This document shows positions 34,266-45,086 of a stretch of DNA of 64,000 nucleotides, piece by piece; the first letter of the stretch is position 1, and every line of letters starts with the position of its first letter. Below the pieces are notes generated by a model. That model had not been told where the DNA came from and searched no databases. It worked only from the letters and a program-made list of their open reading frames with translations. The DNA comes from Liriodendron chinense (Eukaryota; Streptophyta; Magnoliopsida; Magnoliales; Magnoliaceae), in NCBI GenBank assembly GCA_003013855.2, contig ML058588.1, positions 2,993,490 to 3,057,489 of the forward strand, written 5' to 3'. A program made the position numbers and the translations under genes.

Positions 34266-35609
34266 GTAAGATGCTGGCTTCCACTTGGAAGGATAAATGG
34301 TGGATCTGGGCCGTCCACCTAGTGGGCAGCAATGTAAGATTTGCTACGCGGAAGATTCCGTGGTTTGATGAGAGAGACTCTACGGTCCATCTCAGCAGCA
34401 AATGCCTGTTTTGCTGAGGAATTGGATTTCCTGCATGCGGGGGCCATGGTCAATGATCCACACCCTTGAAATGATGAGCGTCAAGGTGGATGAGGGACTC
34501 GTTGGAGATCCACCCTCAATATTCGGATTTTGCTCTGGTGAATCCGGACGGTTGTCTATTTTCATCTCAACCGTCTAATGGCAGGTCATCAATATTTGGT
34601 TTGGATCATCTAAAAAAGTGGGCCCAACAAGCACGAATACAACTAATCAACAGACGATACACTTGATGATAAGCAGGACCTTGTGACTCTACCTTTGATG
34701 ATGTGGACAATGGGCCCCACTAGGGAGTTGCCTGTCCAGAAAAAAACAAAAACCCTCCCAAAATTTAGAATATTTTAACCCATTAATTTTCAGAACGTTT
34801 CTTAGACCGTTCTTTATTTGAATCTTAGCCGTCCATGTCTATCTTCCAGTCTAGGAAAATTTTGGGCCATGCCCAGTGGCAGTGGACCCCATCAGGTGTA
34901 CGTTCTGGATCACAAAACCATGGGGACAGCAAATTGTGAGTAACAAAGAAATCTTTTCAAAAGAAAATAAATAAAGTTTTTGCTTGCATTATCAGCTGCA
35001 ACATGTGATTTACACGTGTATACTCCATTGCACGTGTCATCAAAGGCATGCATGCAAAAGGTGTACCTTTTAAACTTGCCATGCATGACATTGTGCGGAT
35101 AACATGGGAAATGGCTTCAACATGATACCATATGTGTCCATGGGCCAGTTTGTATATACAAGGCCATGGCTGAGTGATCCAGACCGTTGATTTGAAGGAA
35201 ACGACAAAGAATTGAAAGTTATAAGCTCTTAAAAAATAAATCAGAGATCAGAGAAAAAGATATAGAGAAAACATGGCAACGGTCCGAATTATAGCTACTC
35301 AAATGCGATAGATAGGACCATCCAATGTGGAAAATTGCTGGGTTATCATGCATTCATGATGGGTCCCATCATCTCAATGGTCAGAGTCACTGAAACGTGG
35401 GCTCGAGCTGCACATCTAATTACTTAAAGACTCTTTTTTTTTTTTTTTTTAATTGTAGCCCACCACATTCTGTGCAGTGTCTATATATTGTGATGACATC
35501 CAATCCGTCCATCAAATGCCGTAGCCTCTGTTCTCTTTGATTAATCAAGATCAATTCAATCTAACAGTCAAGTGGGCCACACAAAAGGAAACAGTTGGGA
35601 TTTACTTAC
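34266..35609. other. Intron of the unit 2 peptide gene
   Basis: Duplication-unit sequence (CAATATTCGGATTTTGCTCTGGTGAATCCGGACGG, found also near 26940, 37140 and 41430) plus unit-specific DNA at about 34690-35450. No other gene seen. Confidence 0.5.
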
Positions 35610-35939
35610 CTTCATGAGGAGGAAACAGGCCTGAAAAAAGCAAGAGGAGGACTACAAAGACGGTGTTTTTTAAGTTAGCCATGGCCTAAAACTATTAATA
35701 AGAAAATGTAAGGCTTTTTATAACCCTTTAAGCTCCCAGAAATAGGTTATTGCAGGTTGGCATTTTAGTGCACTTATTAATTACAAGAAGATATGGGACT
35801 ACTTGGGTCATAAGATTTGTTTGTTTGTGTGCTATGATACATACCAATGTATTACTAGAAGATACATCCGGACTTTAGACTTTGGATTTGGGGTCATATC
35901 TCAATGATCTGTGCCGTTTATTTGATGGACTCACCTTAC

Positions 35940-36008
35940 ACTTATAAGAGCAAAGAGCGATGCGGCAAGGGAGAGGAGAGCTAAATGCATGGTGTAGAGT
36001 TTAACCAT
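35940..36008 (-). pseudogene. Decayed type B first exon, unit 2
   Basis: The ATG at 36008 begins MVKLYTMHLALLSLAASLFA, but the sequence before the donor has an indel. Neither AGT|GTAAGG (phase 0) nor AAG|GTGAGT-like (phase 2) matches the phase-1 acceptor, so it could not join the second exon in frame. Confidence 0.6.
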
Positions 36009-36104
36009 GGTTTTGATAAGAAAGGTGTGAAGCGTGTTTTTTTGTTTTTTTTTTTCTTCTTATTTATTTTTTTTTTACTTCTCATTTTTTCAAGCATCCA
36101 AATG

Positions 36105-37135
36105 TACTGAGTGAACTATGGGAACCACTGTCATGTATGTTTTTTATCCCATTGTCCATCCATTTTATCATCTCATATCTCATATTAAGGCATATGAGCA
36201 CATGATTGAAACATGTCCAGTCGACCACGCCACAGGAAATACGGGGAATTGAAGGCCAACTGTTCGAAACTTCCTGGGTATTACCGTACTTTTGAATCCA
36301 GCTGATATTTGTGTTTACCTTATGAATTGCATTGGTGACAAATAAACATCGCGGTTTGGCACTAGGAAAGTTTCAATGCTGGATGTCATTATCCCCACTG
36401 TTTCCTGTGGTATAGTCCCTAAAATGAATTGACAAAATAGATGGACGGTGTGGATAAGATACAAACAACACAGTGGGTTCATAATGTTTACTTAGCATGT
36501 TGGGGCCCACCATGATGTATGTGTCTTATCTGTACATTCATTTACCATCTCATTTTAGGGCATACACGTTTGAATCTTAAGTACACTACACCATATGAAA
36601 CAATGGAAATTAAATGCCAATTGTTGAAAACTTCTTTAGTGCCACGGAAGATTTGGATCAAACTAATACTAGTGTTTTGCCTTCATCAATGTCTATGTGA
36701 CCTTATGAACTGCTTCGGTGACAAATAAACTTCAGTTTGGGCCCTATGAAAGTTTCATCAGTGGACGTCATTATCCCCACTATTTCCAGTGGTGTTGTCT
36801 ACTTAAGCTTTGGACATGCTTCAATTTTGGGATCGTGCCCTATAATGAGCTCATAAAATAGACGGGTAACATGGATAAGACACAGTGGGCCACATATAGT
36901 TTACTCAACATGCTATGTAGCCCACTGTGTGATGTATGTGTCTCATCCATGCCATCCATGCATTTTACCATCTCATTATAAGGCATGAGCCCAATTGAAG
37001 CATGTCCCGATCTCATGTGGATCACATGGGAGGGAATTAAACGCATACTTATGGTTGAAAGCTTCTTAAGAGCTACAAAAGTTATGGATGAAACTGATAT
37101 TTATGTTTTTCCTTTGTTGATGCTTGTGTGACCTT
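36105..37135. repeat. Three adjacent foldback MULE-type MITEs
   Basis: Copies at about 36105-36490, 36495-36895 and 36900-37135. Each opens with a GGGCCCACCATGATGTATGTG-like or related motif and has the ACCTTATGAACTGC(A/T)T(T/C)GGTGACAAATAAAC middle. The third is cut where peptide unit 3 begins. Confidence 0.6.
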
Positions 37136-37221
37136 ATTTGGATTTTGCGCCGGTGAATCCGGACGGCTGTATATTTTCATCTCAACCCTCGAGTGGCAGA
37201 TCATAGTATCTAAAGGTTGGG

Positions 37222-37763
37222 AGAGAATTAGCTCTTACCTGGGTAATAGCTTAGTGGTTGTTATCCTAACCGTGTGGGGCCCACCCTGATGTATTTTTTT
37301 GCAAACCGACGCAGTCCATCTGTTTTATCATCTCAGTTTAGGGTGAGATCCCAAATCATAAGAAGATCCAAATCTCAAGTGAACCATACCAATAGAAACA
37401 GTGATGAGTAACCATTGGAAACTTTTTTGTGGGCCACAAAGGTTGTTGATCAATGTGATCTTTCTAATTTCACTTTAACAAAATTTTATTGACATTATCA
37501 GTAGGTTGGATTGCAACTAAACAGTAAGAAAACGTTGCGATGGGCCCTTTGCAATTTTAATGGTGAAACACTCAATCACCTCTCTTTCCTGTGGCGTGGT
37601 CCATCTGAGATTTGGATCTGCATACGTTTTAGGATTCCATCCTAAAATGGTCTGGCAAAACAGATGGACGGCGTGGATATACATAAAATCATCAAGGTGG
37701 GCCACACGGCAGGGGTAACACCCACTAAGCTGTTACGTGGGCAACACCTAATTCACACTCCTG
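37222..37763. repeat. Foldback MULE-type MITE with full terminal repeats
   Basis: The left end AGAGAATTAGCTCTTACCTGGG is mirrored by CAACACCTAATTCACAC at the right. The flanks AAGGTTGGG (37213-37221) and AAGGTTTGGG (37764-37773) are near-identical, and unit 4 has the empty site (CGAAAGGTTGGGATG near 41500). Confidence 0.75.
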
Positions 37764-38329
37764 AAGGTTTGGGATGTTTGCCTTTGAGCTCTCGAGAACA
37801 TTTCCATCAATGGCAATATCTGGTTTGGATCATCTAAAAAAGTGGGCCCCACATGCACAGAATACAACTAATCAACAAACGATACAATTGCTGTGCATGT
37901 GTGAAAGTTAATCAACTGTGTCTGAAGAGTTATCTAATTGCGTATAGGCTTCTTCTTCTTTTTTCAATTGTGGCCCACTGTGTTGTGTGTAGGCCATCAA
38001 ACTCATGAATTAATTAAGTGGGCCCCACCGTGATGATGTGATGCCTTCAAAATCTAGCCTATACATAAGATAAGCCAAATCATAGGAAAAAAAAGAAAGA
38101 AAGAAAAGATATCCGCTGCCAAAAAACCTCCAAATTCACATAGTAGCGCATGTGATGATCTAGACCGTTCAGAATTTTAAAGTTTCTGCCTTCCAAATTC
38201 ACTGGTCCGATGACACACAAACGACCCACAGGTTTTCTGTGAGGTTGCAGGTAACCAGTAAGTAGCATGTTGGGGGCCCAACCACTCCAAAGCTTTGCAT
38301 GTTAAGCTTAACCTACTTTGCGATATATA

Positions 38330-38520
38330 GGCCTATTGTTATGAGTTCATGACATCCAATCCGTCCATCATATGCACTCCTTTCTGTTCTCTTTGATGAC
38401 TTAAAAGCAATCCAATGCAAAACCCAAGTATACAGGCCTGTTGTTATGTGTTCATGACATCCAATCCATCCATCAGATGCACTCATTTCTGTTCTCTTTG
38501 ATGACTTAAATACAAAACTC
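38330..38520. repeat. Short tandem duplication upstream of unit 3 exon 1
   Basis: GTTCATGACATCCAATCC(G/A)TCCATCA and ATTTCTGTTCTCTTTGATGACTT-like sequences occur twice, about 107 bp apart. Confidence 0.65.
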
Positions 38521-38560
38521 AAGTGGGCCACACAAAAGGAAACAATTAGAATTTACTTAC

Positions 38561-38628
38561 CTTCATGAAGAGAAAACAGACCCGAAAAAAACAAGAAAAA
38601 AAGAGCTACAAGGACACTGTTTTTTAAA
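38561..38628 (-). pseudogene. Decapitated type A first exon, unit 3
   Basis: The signal-peptide part and the donor (GAAG|GTAAGT) remain, but the start codon, leader and promoter are gone. Sequence jumps at about 38628 into a foldback MULE lacking its left end. No second exon exists for this unit; the unit starts at about 37137, upstream of where exon 2 would lie. Confidence 0.7.
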
Positions 38629-39109
38629 CCCTTACCGTGGGGCCCACATTGACTATTTGTCATATATCCACACCGTCCATCCGTTTCTCCAACCCATTTT
38701 CGGACGTATTCCCAAAGATTAAGAAGATACAATTCTCAGGTGGGCCACACCACAGGAAATAGTCGTTTTTGAGTACCTCCCCATTAAAAATTCCAAGGGG
38801 CCCACCGTAATGTTTTCTTAATGTTTACTAGTCATCCAACCAACCTGTTGATAATTTCAAGAAGACCTGGATGAAGGGCAAAGACAAATATCAGCTTGAT
38901 CCTAAACTTTTATGCCTCACAAAATTTTTTAATGGTCATTCATCAATGTTTCCTGTGGTGTGGTTCACTTGATATTTGGATCGTCTTAAGGTTTGAGAAA
39001 GCGTCCTAAAATGAGATGAAAAAAACAGTTGGACTGCGTCGATATAAAAAACATACATCAAGGTGGACTCCACATGGTTAGGTAACACCCATCCGTCCCT
39101 TGTAGTGCT
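38629..39109. repeat. Left-truncated foldback MULE, same insertion as 28159
   Basis: Ends at TGTAGTGC before TCGTATTAATT, the same junction as in unit 1. A deletion fused its left arm to the middle of exon 1. Confidence 0.7.
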
Positions 39110-39119
39110 CGTATTAATT

Positions 39120-39644
39120 CGATTCGGAGTCGGCAGTGATCGCTCCAGTACCGAGCTCGCTACTGATCGTTATAGGAAAAGCCTTGAGGGCCCATCATAA
39201 TGTATACGTTTTATCCACGCCGTCCATTAATGTTGCAATCTCATTTTAAGGTACCAAAGCACAAGTGCACCACACCACTTGAAGCAGCTGGTATAACGAA
39301 GCTCACCGTTGAAAGCTTCCTAAAGTCCACCACTGCGATGTTTATTTGCCATCCATCTGGCTCATAAGGTCACATAAACCTAGATGAAGGGAAAATATAA
39401 AAATCAGCTTGATCCAAAACTTTTATAGCCCACAAGAAGTTTTCAACGGTCGGCATTCCATCCCCTACATTTCCCGTGGTGTAGTCTACTTGAGATTTAG
39501 ATCTGCCTCGTTTTGGAATAATGTCCTAAAATGAGCTGGAAAATGGATCGACGGCGCAGATAAAACACATACATCATGTGGCCCCTCAAAATTTCGACCA
39601 GTACCTAGCTTGGTACTGGATGAGTCGCCAGAGAATCCAAATCC
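39120..39644. repeat. Full-length foldback MULE, same insertion as 28667
   Basis: Flanked by identical GTATTAATT (39111-39119 and 39645-39653). The unit 1 counterpart is internally deleted. Confidence 0.78.
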
Positions 39645-39811
39645 GTATTAATTAGAAGAAGATACGGGTGCACTTAACCTGGAGGGAAAGATTCGTTTGT
39701 ATGTTTGCTATGATACATCCCAATGTATTACTATAGGATACATCGGGACTTTAGACTTTGGATTTGGGGTTGTATCTCAATGATCCGGGCCGTTTATTTG
39801 ATGGGACTCAC

Positions 39812-39888
39812 CATAAATTTGTAATAGAAAATAGCAATGCCACAGCAAGATAGAGGAGATATCCACATATGGTGTAGAGCTTAGCTAT
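39812..39888 (-). pseudogene. Decayed type B first exon, unit 3
   Basis: Aligns with the type B exons (AAGCTCTACACCATATG...) but the start codon is ATA and the donor region is diverged (ATGGTGAGTC). Confidence 0.6.
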
Positions 39889-40400
39889 GGTTTTAAGGTG
39901 CTGGCATGATCATCCATTTCACATGAACTATAAATCTAAAAGCCCTAATTTTAGTGTAATGTCCAATCCATAGTGACCCACTCCTAAAGAACGGTCGAGC
40001 ATGATCATGCCAGCCCAACTGGTACACACAGGAATTTGTAACGGCACAATCCTGGTTCTAAGGGCACTATAACTTATAGTGCTCCTAGTTGCATGAGAAC
40101 ATGCTGAAATTCCCATCGATGGATCTGGACCGTCCATTTAGTCTAACATACTCTTAACAGCCAGCCAGATAAAATTCACAAAGATCGACCTATTCTAATC
40201 ACATGATCAAATAGCACATAAAATGAACGGTGGATTTTATTTAATCAAGCGCATGCAAGTACGCACATCTCTGAGGTCACACACATGGATGGACATGTTC
40301 ATGTGCATGCAGATGTACACGCTCACACATACATAGAAAAGCACACATGCGGATGCATCCATACACATGCGATCATATGTATGGCAGATGGTAGATTTGG

Positions 40401-41897
40401 TCATGGGGCATGAGATGGTGGACTGTGTGGACAGACGTCCCAGCAGTCCTGTTGCTTGTAGTAGCAATGTCCGGTGGGCGTCGTGCAACACCAACAACGC
40501 TGGAGTTTGATTTGATCTTGACCATTCGCAGCACCCTTGCACCATGACTTGAGGCATGGTATGATAAATATCTTGGATCCTCTCATCGTCATCAACGGAC
40601 TAGGATCGATGATCTTCTGTCCATTGATCATATTGCCGCTGCCTGTGTACGAAATAGAAGAAAAATAACAACCGTTGAATTCGCAAGGAAATGATATGGT
40701 AGAGTTCTGTGCAACATAATTCAATGGACGAGAAAAAACCTGTGGGGCCCACCCTGATGTTTTCATGTGAAATCCACTACGTCTATCATTTCCAACAGAT
40801 CAGTAGAAGACGTGATGTCGAAAATAAGACTGATATAAAACTCAGGTGGGACACACCGGAGGGAAATGTTTGGACGGGTGCCTACAGTTGAAACCTTCTT
40901 GAGGCCTGAAGAAATTTAGGATCAGGCGAAAATATGTAGTTTTTCCTTTATCCTCACTAGAGTCACCTTATGAACGGTTTGGATGGCGTATAAATATCAC
41001 GGTGGACCCCAGAACGTTTCAATGGTAGGCATCCCCATCAGTACTGTTCCACGTGGTTTGGCCCACTTGCGGCCTGATTTTGCGCTCAGGCCAACAGGAG
41101 AGCTGATTGAATAGATGGACGGAGAAGATGTAAAAAATACATCACGGTGGGCCCCATGGAACATTTTGTTGCACGGGTTTCCTACAACGAGTAGCAGCAA
41201 AGCTACAGTTTGCTGCGGCGCGGCAGATTCCGTACACGTGGCAACCATGGTTTGATGAGAGGAAATCTACGGCCCAGCTCATCAGCAAATGTCTGGTTTG
41301 CTGAGGAGTTGGATTTCCTGCATGTGGGAATATGGTCAATGATCCACACCGTTGAAATGATGGGCGTCAACGTGGACGATGGACTGCTTGGAGATCTACC
41401 GGTTTGCGATACCATGACCTTCTCAATATTCGGATTTTGCTCTGGTGAATCCGGACGGTTGTCACTTTTCATATCAACCGTCTGATGGCAGGTCATAACA
41501 TCGAAAGGTTGGGATGTTTTTCTGTGATAGCTCTCCAGAACATTCCCCATCAATGGCAATATCAGGTTCGGATCATCTAACTGTGGGCCCTACATGCAAA
41601 AAATACAATTAATCAACAAACCGTAGCCTTGCTGATGAGCAGGACCTTGTGACTCCTCTCCATTGAGATGACGTGGATGATGGGCCCCACTAGGAAGTTG
41701 GTGGTCTCCATCCAATCCGTCTATCATGTGCTTTGCTCCCTATTCTCTTTCGTGCCTGAAGATCAATCTAATCTAAAACCCAAGTGGGCCACACCAAAGG
41801 AAACAGTTGGGATGTACTTACATTCACGAAGAGGAAAAAGAACTCGAAAAAGCAAGAAGAGGAGAGCTACAATGACTCTGTTTTTTAAGTTTGCCAT
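40401..41897 (-). CDS. Small secreted cysteine-rich peptide, ESF1-like (unit 4)
   Basis: Exon 1 is 41897-41822 (GAA T|GTAAGT); exon 2 is 40642-40401 (TACACAG|GC). The product has 105 residues. The signal peptide MANLKNRVIVALLFLLFRVL is followed by a mature part with C-x4-C-x14-C-W-C-C-x6-C-x6-C-x3-C and a tail PPSHAP. All eight core cysteines are kept, so it looks intact, although the upstream TATA-like motif is weaker (TTATTAAAAG). The intron carries the old shared foldback MULE (40735-41190). Likely secreted and disulfide-folded; the receptor is unknown. Very close in sequence to the unit 1 and unit 2 genes. Confidence 0.78.
40735..41190. repeat. Old foldback MULE shared by peptide units (unit 4 copy)
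   Basis: Left TGTGGGGCCCACCCTGATG and right CATCACGGTGGGCCCCATGG. Ortholog of 26275-26660 and 33815-34265. Confidence 0.65.
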
Positions 41898-41997
41898 TGC
41901 CTAAAATGCAATGCTGTTGTTAAGAAAATGTAAGCCTTTTAATAACCCCTCAAGCCTCAAAAATAGATTATTACAGGTTGGCATTTAAGTGCCTATA

Positions 41998-42112
41998 TTA
42001 ATTACAAGAAGATACAGATGCACTATGAGTAATTACAAGATTCGTGTGCATCTGTGCTACAATACTTCTACTTTAGACTTTGAAATTGGGGTCATATCTC
42101 AATGCTCAATGT
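41998..42112. repeat. Relic of the unit 4 type B segment
   Basis: TTAATTACAAGAAGATAC and ACTTTAGACTTTGAAATTGGGGTCATATCTCAATG match the sequence upstream of exon 1 type A in unit 2 (35790-35910), but the type B exon that should follow is missing. A partial family B MITE end (CATCCAACAAACTGCCAGAG) follows at about 42190-42215. Confidence 0.55.
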
Positions 42113-42557
42113 GAGTTGTGACCCATACTTTGAATAGTTTAATTTAAATGAGTCATTTATGCAATTTCTAAATAACTTCTAAGTGGATGTGTATCATCCA
42201 ACAAACTGCCAGAGTATTTTCTTTTCCGGATCATAGTTCTCCGTTCTGTTATGTGGAACCTAACCTGTTATGAAATCCAACCATCCATTAGTTGAGCCCC
42301 ACCATCATAATGGACTGCACCAAAAAATTAAGCACATATAATCATTACGTGGGTCATACCATTTGAAAAAAAAAAAAAAAAAAAAAAATTTAAAGAAAGG
42401 GTAAATACAATCACGAGCTAAGCCCTACCATAGGAAACAATAGACAACCATCCGAGAATATCCAAATTCACACTGGCCCATGTTATGGTTAGATTGGCCC
42501 TTAAGTCAACTTTAGCGGACATGTTGGTTGCCATACACGGTCCCACATGCACTGCCA
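42113..42557. other. Intergenic stretch, no gene seen
   Basis: Contains an A-run near 42367-42388. No gene recognised. Confidence 0.35.
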
Positions 42558-42726
42558 TTTTTTTTTGTTAGTCATGCAGCGCACCCACCTTATTATCTGG
42601 GCAACGCACCACATGATTAGTAAGACGATGCACCCACCCACCAATGGGGTTAGTGCGTCTCCTGGGCGTTTCGAACCTTGACCTGTTGTTACAACCGCTA
42701 GGTGTATTCCAACTGGGCTAGCAGAT
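42558..42726 (-). repeat. tRNA-derived SINE, copy 2
   Basis: Read on the minus strand: A-box-like TAGCCCAGTTGGAA (from about 42722), B box GGTTCGAAACG (about 42668-42680), then GACGCACTAACCCCATTGG and a terminal A-run (T-run at 42558-42566). Head, body and tail order is that of a plant SINE, and the body matches the copy at 31.5 kb. Confidence 0.75.
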
Positions 42727-45086
42727 AATTAACTGCAACGACTTTAGTGATAGACGAATAAGCCTCAATTAATATAATGCATAAAATTGGCAATGTTTGT
42801 TGGGACCACTTAGCTGAGGGGCCACCTTATCATATTATCTACACTTGATCTATTACGGCCAAATCCAACAAGTAGGATGTAGTTATATGTCACGGAAGTA
42901 AAAAAAAAAAATACGCATGATCGAAATTCTAAAGGCAGCTATCCTCCCTATGACACATGACAAGAACACTAAGTTACACATATGCAAAGCACTGGAGGGC
43001 ACACATAACTCAACATAATGCAAAGACGATGATATCTAATGACATATTACCAGATTTTAATTGGTCACATGCAGCTATAGAACTCTATGTAGTGTACTAA
43101 GAGATAAAGCCGTCTGAAAACAAAAACATGACTACACATCAATGTAACCGATCGACTAATCCCTTTTCAAAATAGAAGTGTATTAAGCTAAGGTTGCCAA
43201 TTACTAACTAATTGAACCACCAATCCCGAAAGCCTATGAATCATACATAAGGCTACTGGCTAACCTAAGTCTATAAAAGCAATAGAACGAAGAGCTCCGG
43301 ACTTTAGCCAATCAAAACACAACAAGTTTCTTTTTTACTCAACATTGTCTACCAATCTTCCATCTCATGATATGGACACCTATCCTATCGTAGCATAGTC
43401 TACTTTCCATTGCCATGCTGCAACTAGTCCCAATCAATTACTCTAACTCCTTAGTGATTCCGTCGACCATAATCTGCTAGCCAAAGCATGACAATCTCAT
43501 GACCATCTAGGTTTTGACAACCATCTCATGACTGTTCAGGTCCAGTCCAAAAGAATGTCAATTGTCTACAGCCATCTCACTCGCTCCAACTGCCGTCAAT
43601 AATTTTCTTCTTTATTTACTTTTTTGTCGATCATATTACATCTACCTTTAGATTAATAAAATTGACAATGGACCTTATATTTCCTATTTTCTTTCTAAAT
43701 ATATATTTTATTTATATGACCAAGCTATTTTCTTTATCATTAAATTTATTGTTTTCAAGGAGGAAAGACCTCCTCCAAAGTACTAACCTTTCTCTTCATA
43801 GATTGTTTGACTCCTTGTCAATCAATGGTTACGTAGCTGGGCCAATCTTCATGTATCCTATCTTAATCTAGCTATTTTGCCACTTGGGTTTTCAAGGGGT
43901 TCAATTCAATTTGAGTCAATCGAACATGACTCCCACATGTCCAACACATATATACTCACACGTCAAAATTGAGTCATTCACAACTTATGTGGTTGCATGA
44001 CTGAATTGAAGCCCAACAGATACATGTACGTTATCCTCACCATCCAAATGTTGGACAACAGTGGAAATGCACCTAACATAAAATCACATTGTTGGATGAC
44101 CCTAACCATTTTCGCCCACGGAAAGTTAGGATCTATATGCATGGGTGAATGTGCATGGACCAGAACCCAAAACCATTCAACCTGAGCCTGTCAAGCGGGT
44201 CTGAGCCTGCTTTACAGCTGCAATCCTAGACCCGAGTACATGTGACAAATCTATTTCTCCACAATTTCTCCTTCCATGAATTGCTTATGAGATTTTCTTA
44301 AGACATTACTAGAAAAATCTTGTCGAAAAAAGTATTTAAATATTTACTTTAAATTAATAAATAATTTTGAGTTACTATCTTGATGGCTCTAAAATAAACA
44401 GATCCTAAAACTTATCATGGGCCCAATCCGTGGGTCTCTAGGCTCAGCCCCAAACAAGTCAAAAGTGGCTAGACTTAGGCCGGACCAAGCCAGCTCAGTT
44501 AAGTTGCAAACTTCTAGCCAGAGATCATAAAATGTTGGGAAACTGCCCTGGGACACAATAGAGAGAATCATTCCTCTTTTATTTTTTTATTGATTTCATT
44601 GATAGACTGTTGATTTAGCTGGACCTCATCACTAATTTGAAGGTGCAAGAAACATCATCCTAGTAGGGCCCGCAATTAGCAAGGCAAGTATTTCGAATGG
44701 GCCAACAAACTCCACTAATGGGACAACAGTAACAATCCAATTTGGTATTGATCGTCCCTAATTTCGCACCTCTAGCAACCGTTGGATCTACTTGAAGACC
44801 TTGAGACAAACAAACATGACATCGTTCGTAATTTGATAGTGTTAGTGCACTTTTCTATGGCATACTAGTGCACCTTATTTGTCAATCACGTGTGTCCATG
44901 TGTTGTAATATCGGTTGAGCCTTGGTAAGCTGAAGACCGAAGATTCAAGTGGACCGAAAACATCAAGGAAGAAGAACAGGTAAATGACATGGACCAACTT
45001 GATGACCCTAGCCCTTTGGACCAAAACACCCAAATCCTCTTAGATGACTTGGACCAACTAGGAAAACCCTTAGTCATCTTTATTAG
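42727..45086. other. Intergenic stretch before the retrotransposon
   Basis: No gene recognised. Open frames are short and unsupported. The last 150 bp (ATGACATGGACCAACTTGATGACC, GATGACTTGGACCAACTAGG) contain a weak internal repeat and could be old retroelement DNA. Confidence 0.35.

Larger units (their letters stand above)
32914..35682 (-). pseudogene. ESF1-like peptide gene truncated by a hAT insertion (unit 2)
   Basis: Exon 1 is 35682-35610 (MANLKNTVFVVLLLLFSG..., donor GAA G|GTAAGT). Exon 2 starts at 33720. The frame runs through C-x4-C-x14-C-W-C-C-x5-C-x6-C and then meets TAG at 33515-33517, supplied by the terminal repeat of a 560-bp hAT element (32958-33517). The lost end, with the final cysteine and the conserved NNPPSHAP tail, lies beyond the element and ends in TGA at 32914-32916, still in a readable frame. 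The junction codon is GGC (Gly) here instead of TGC (Cys). The 92-residue product would lack one cysteine of a likely disulfide pair. TTATAAAAAG at 35714-35723 is an intact TATA box, so it may still be transcribed. Confidence 0.75.
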
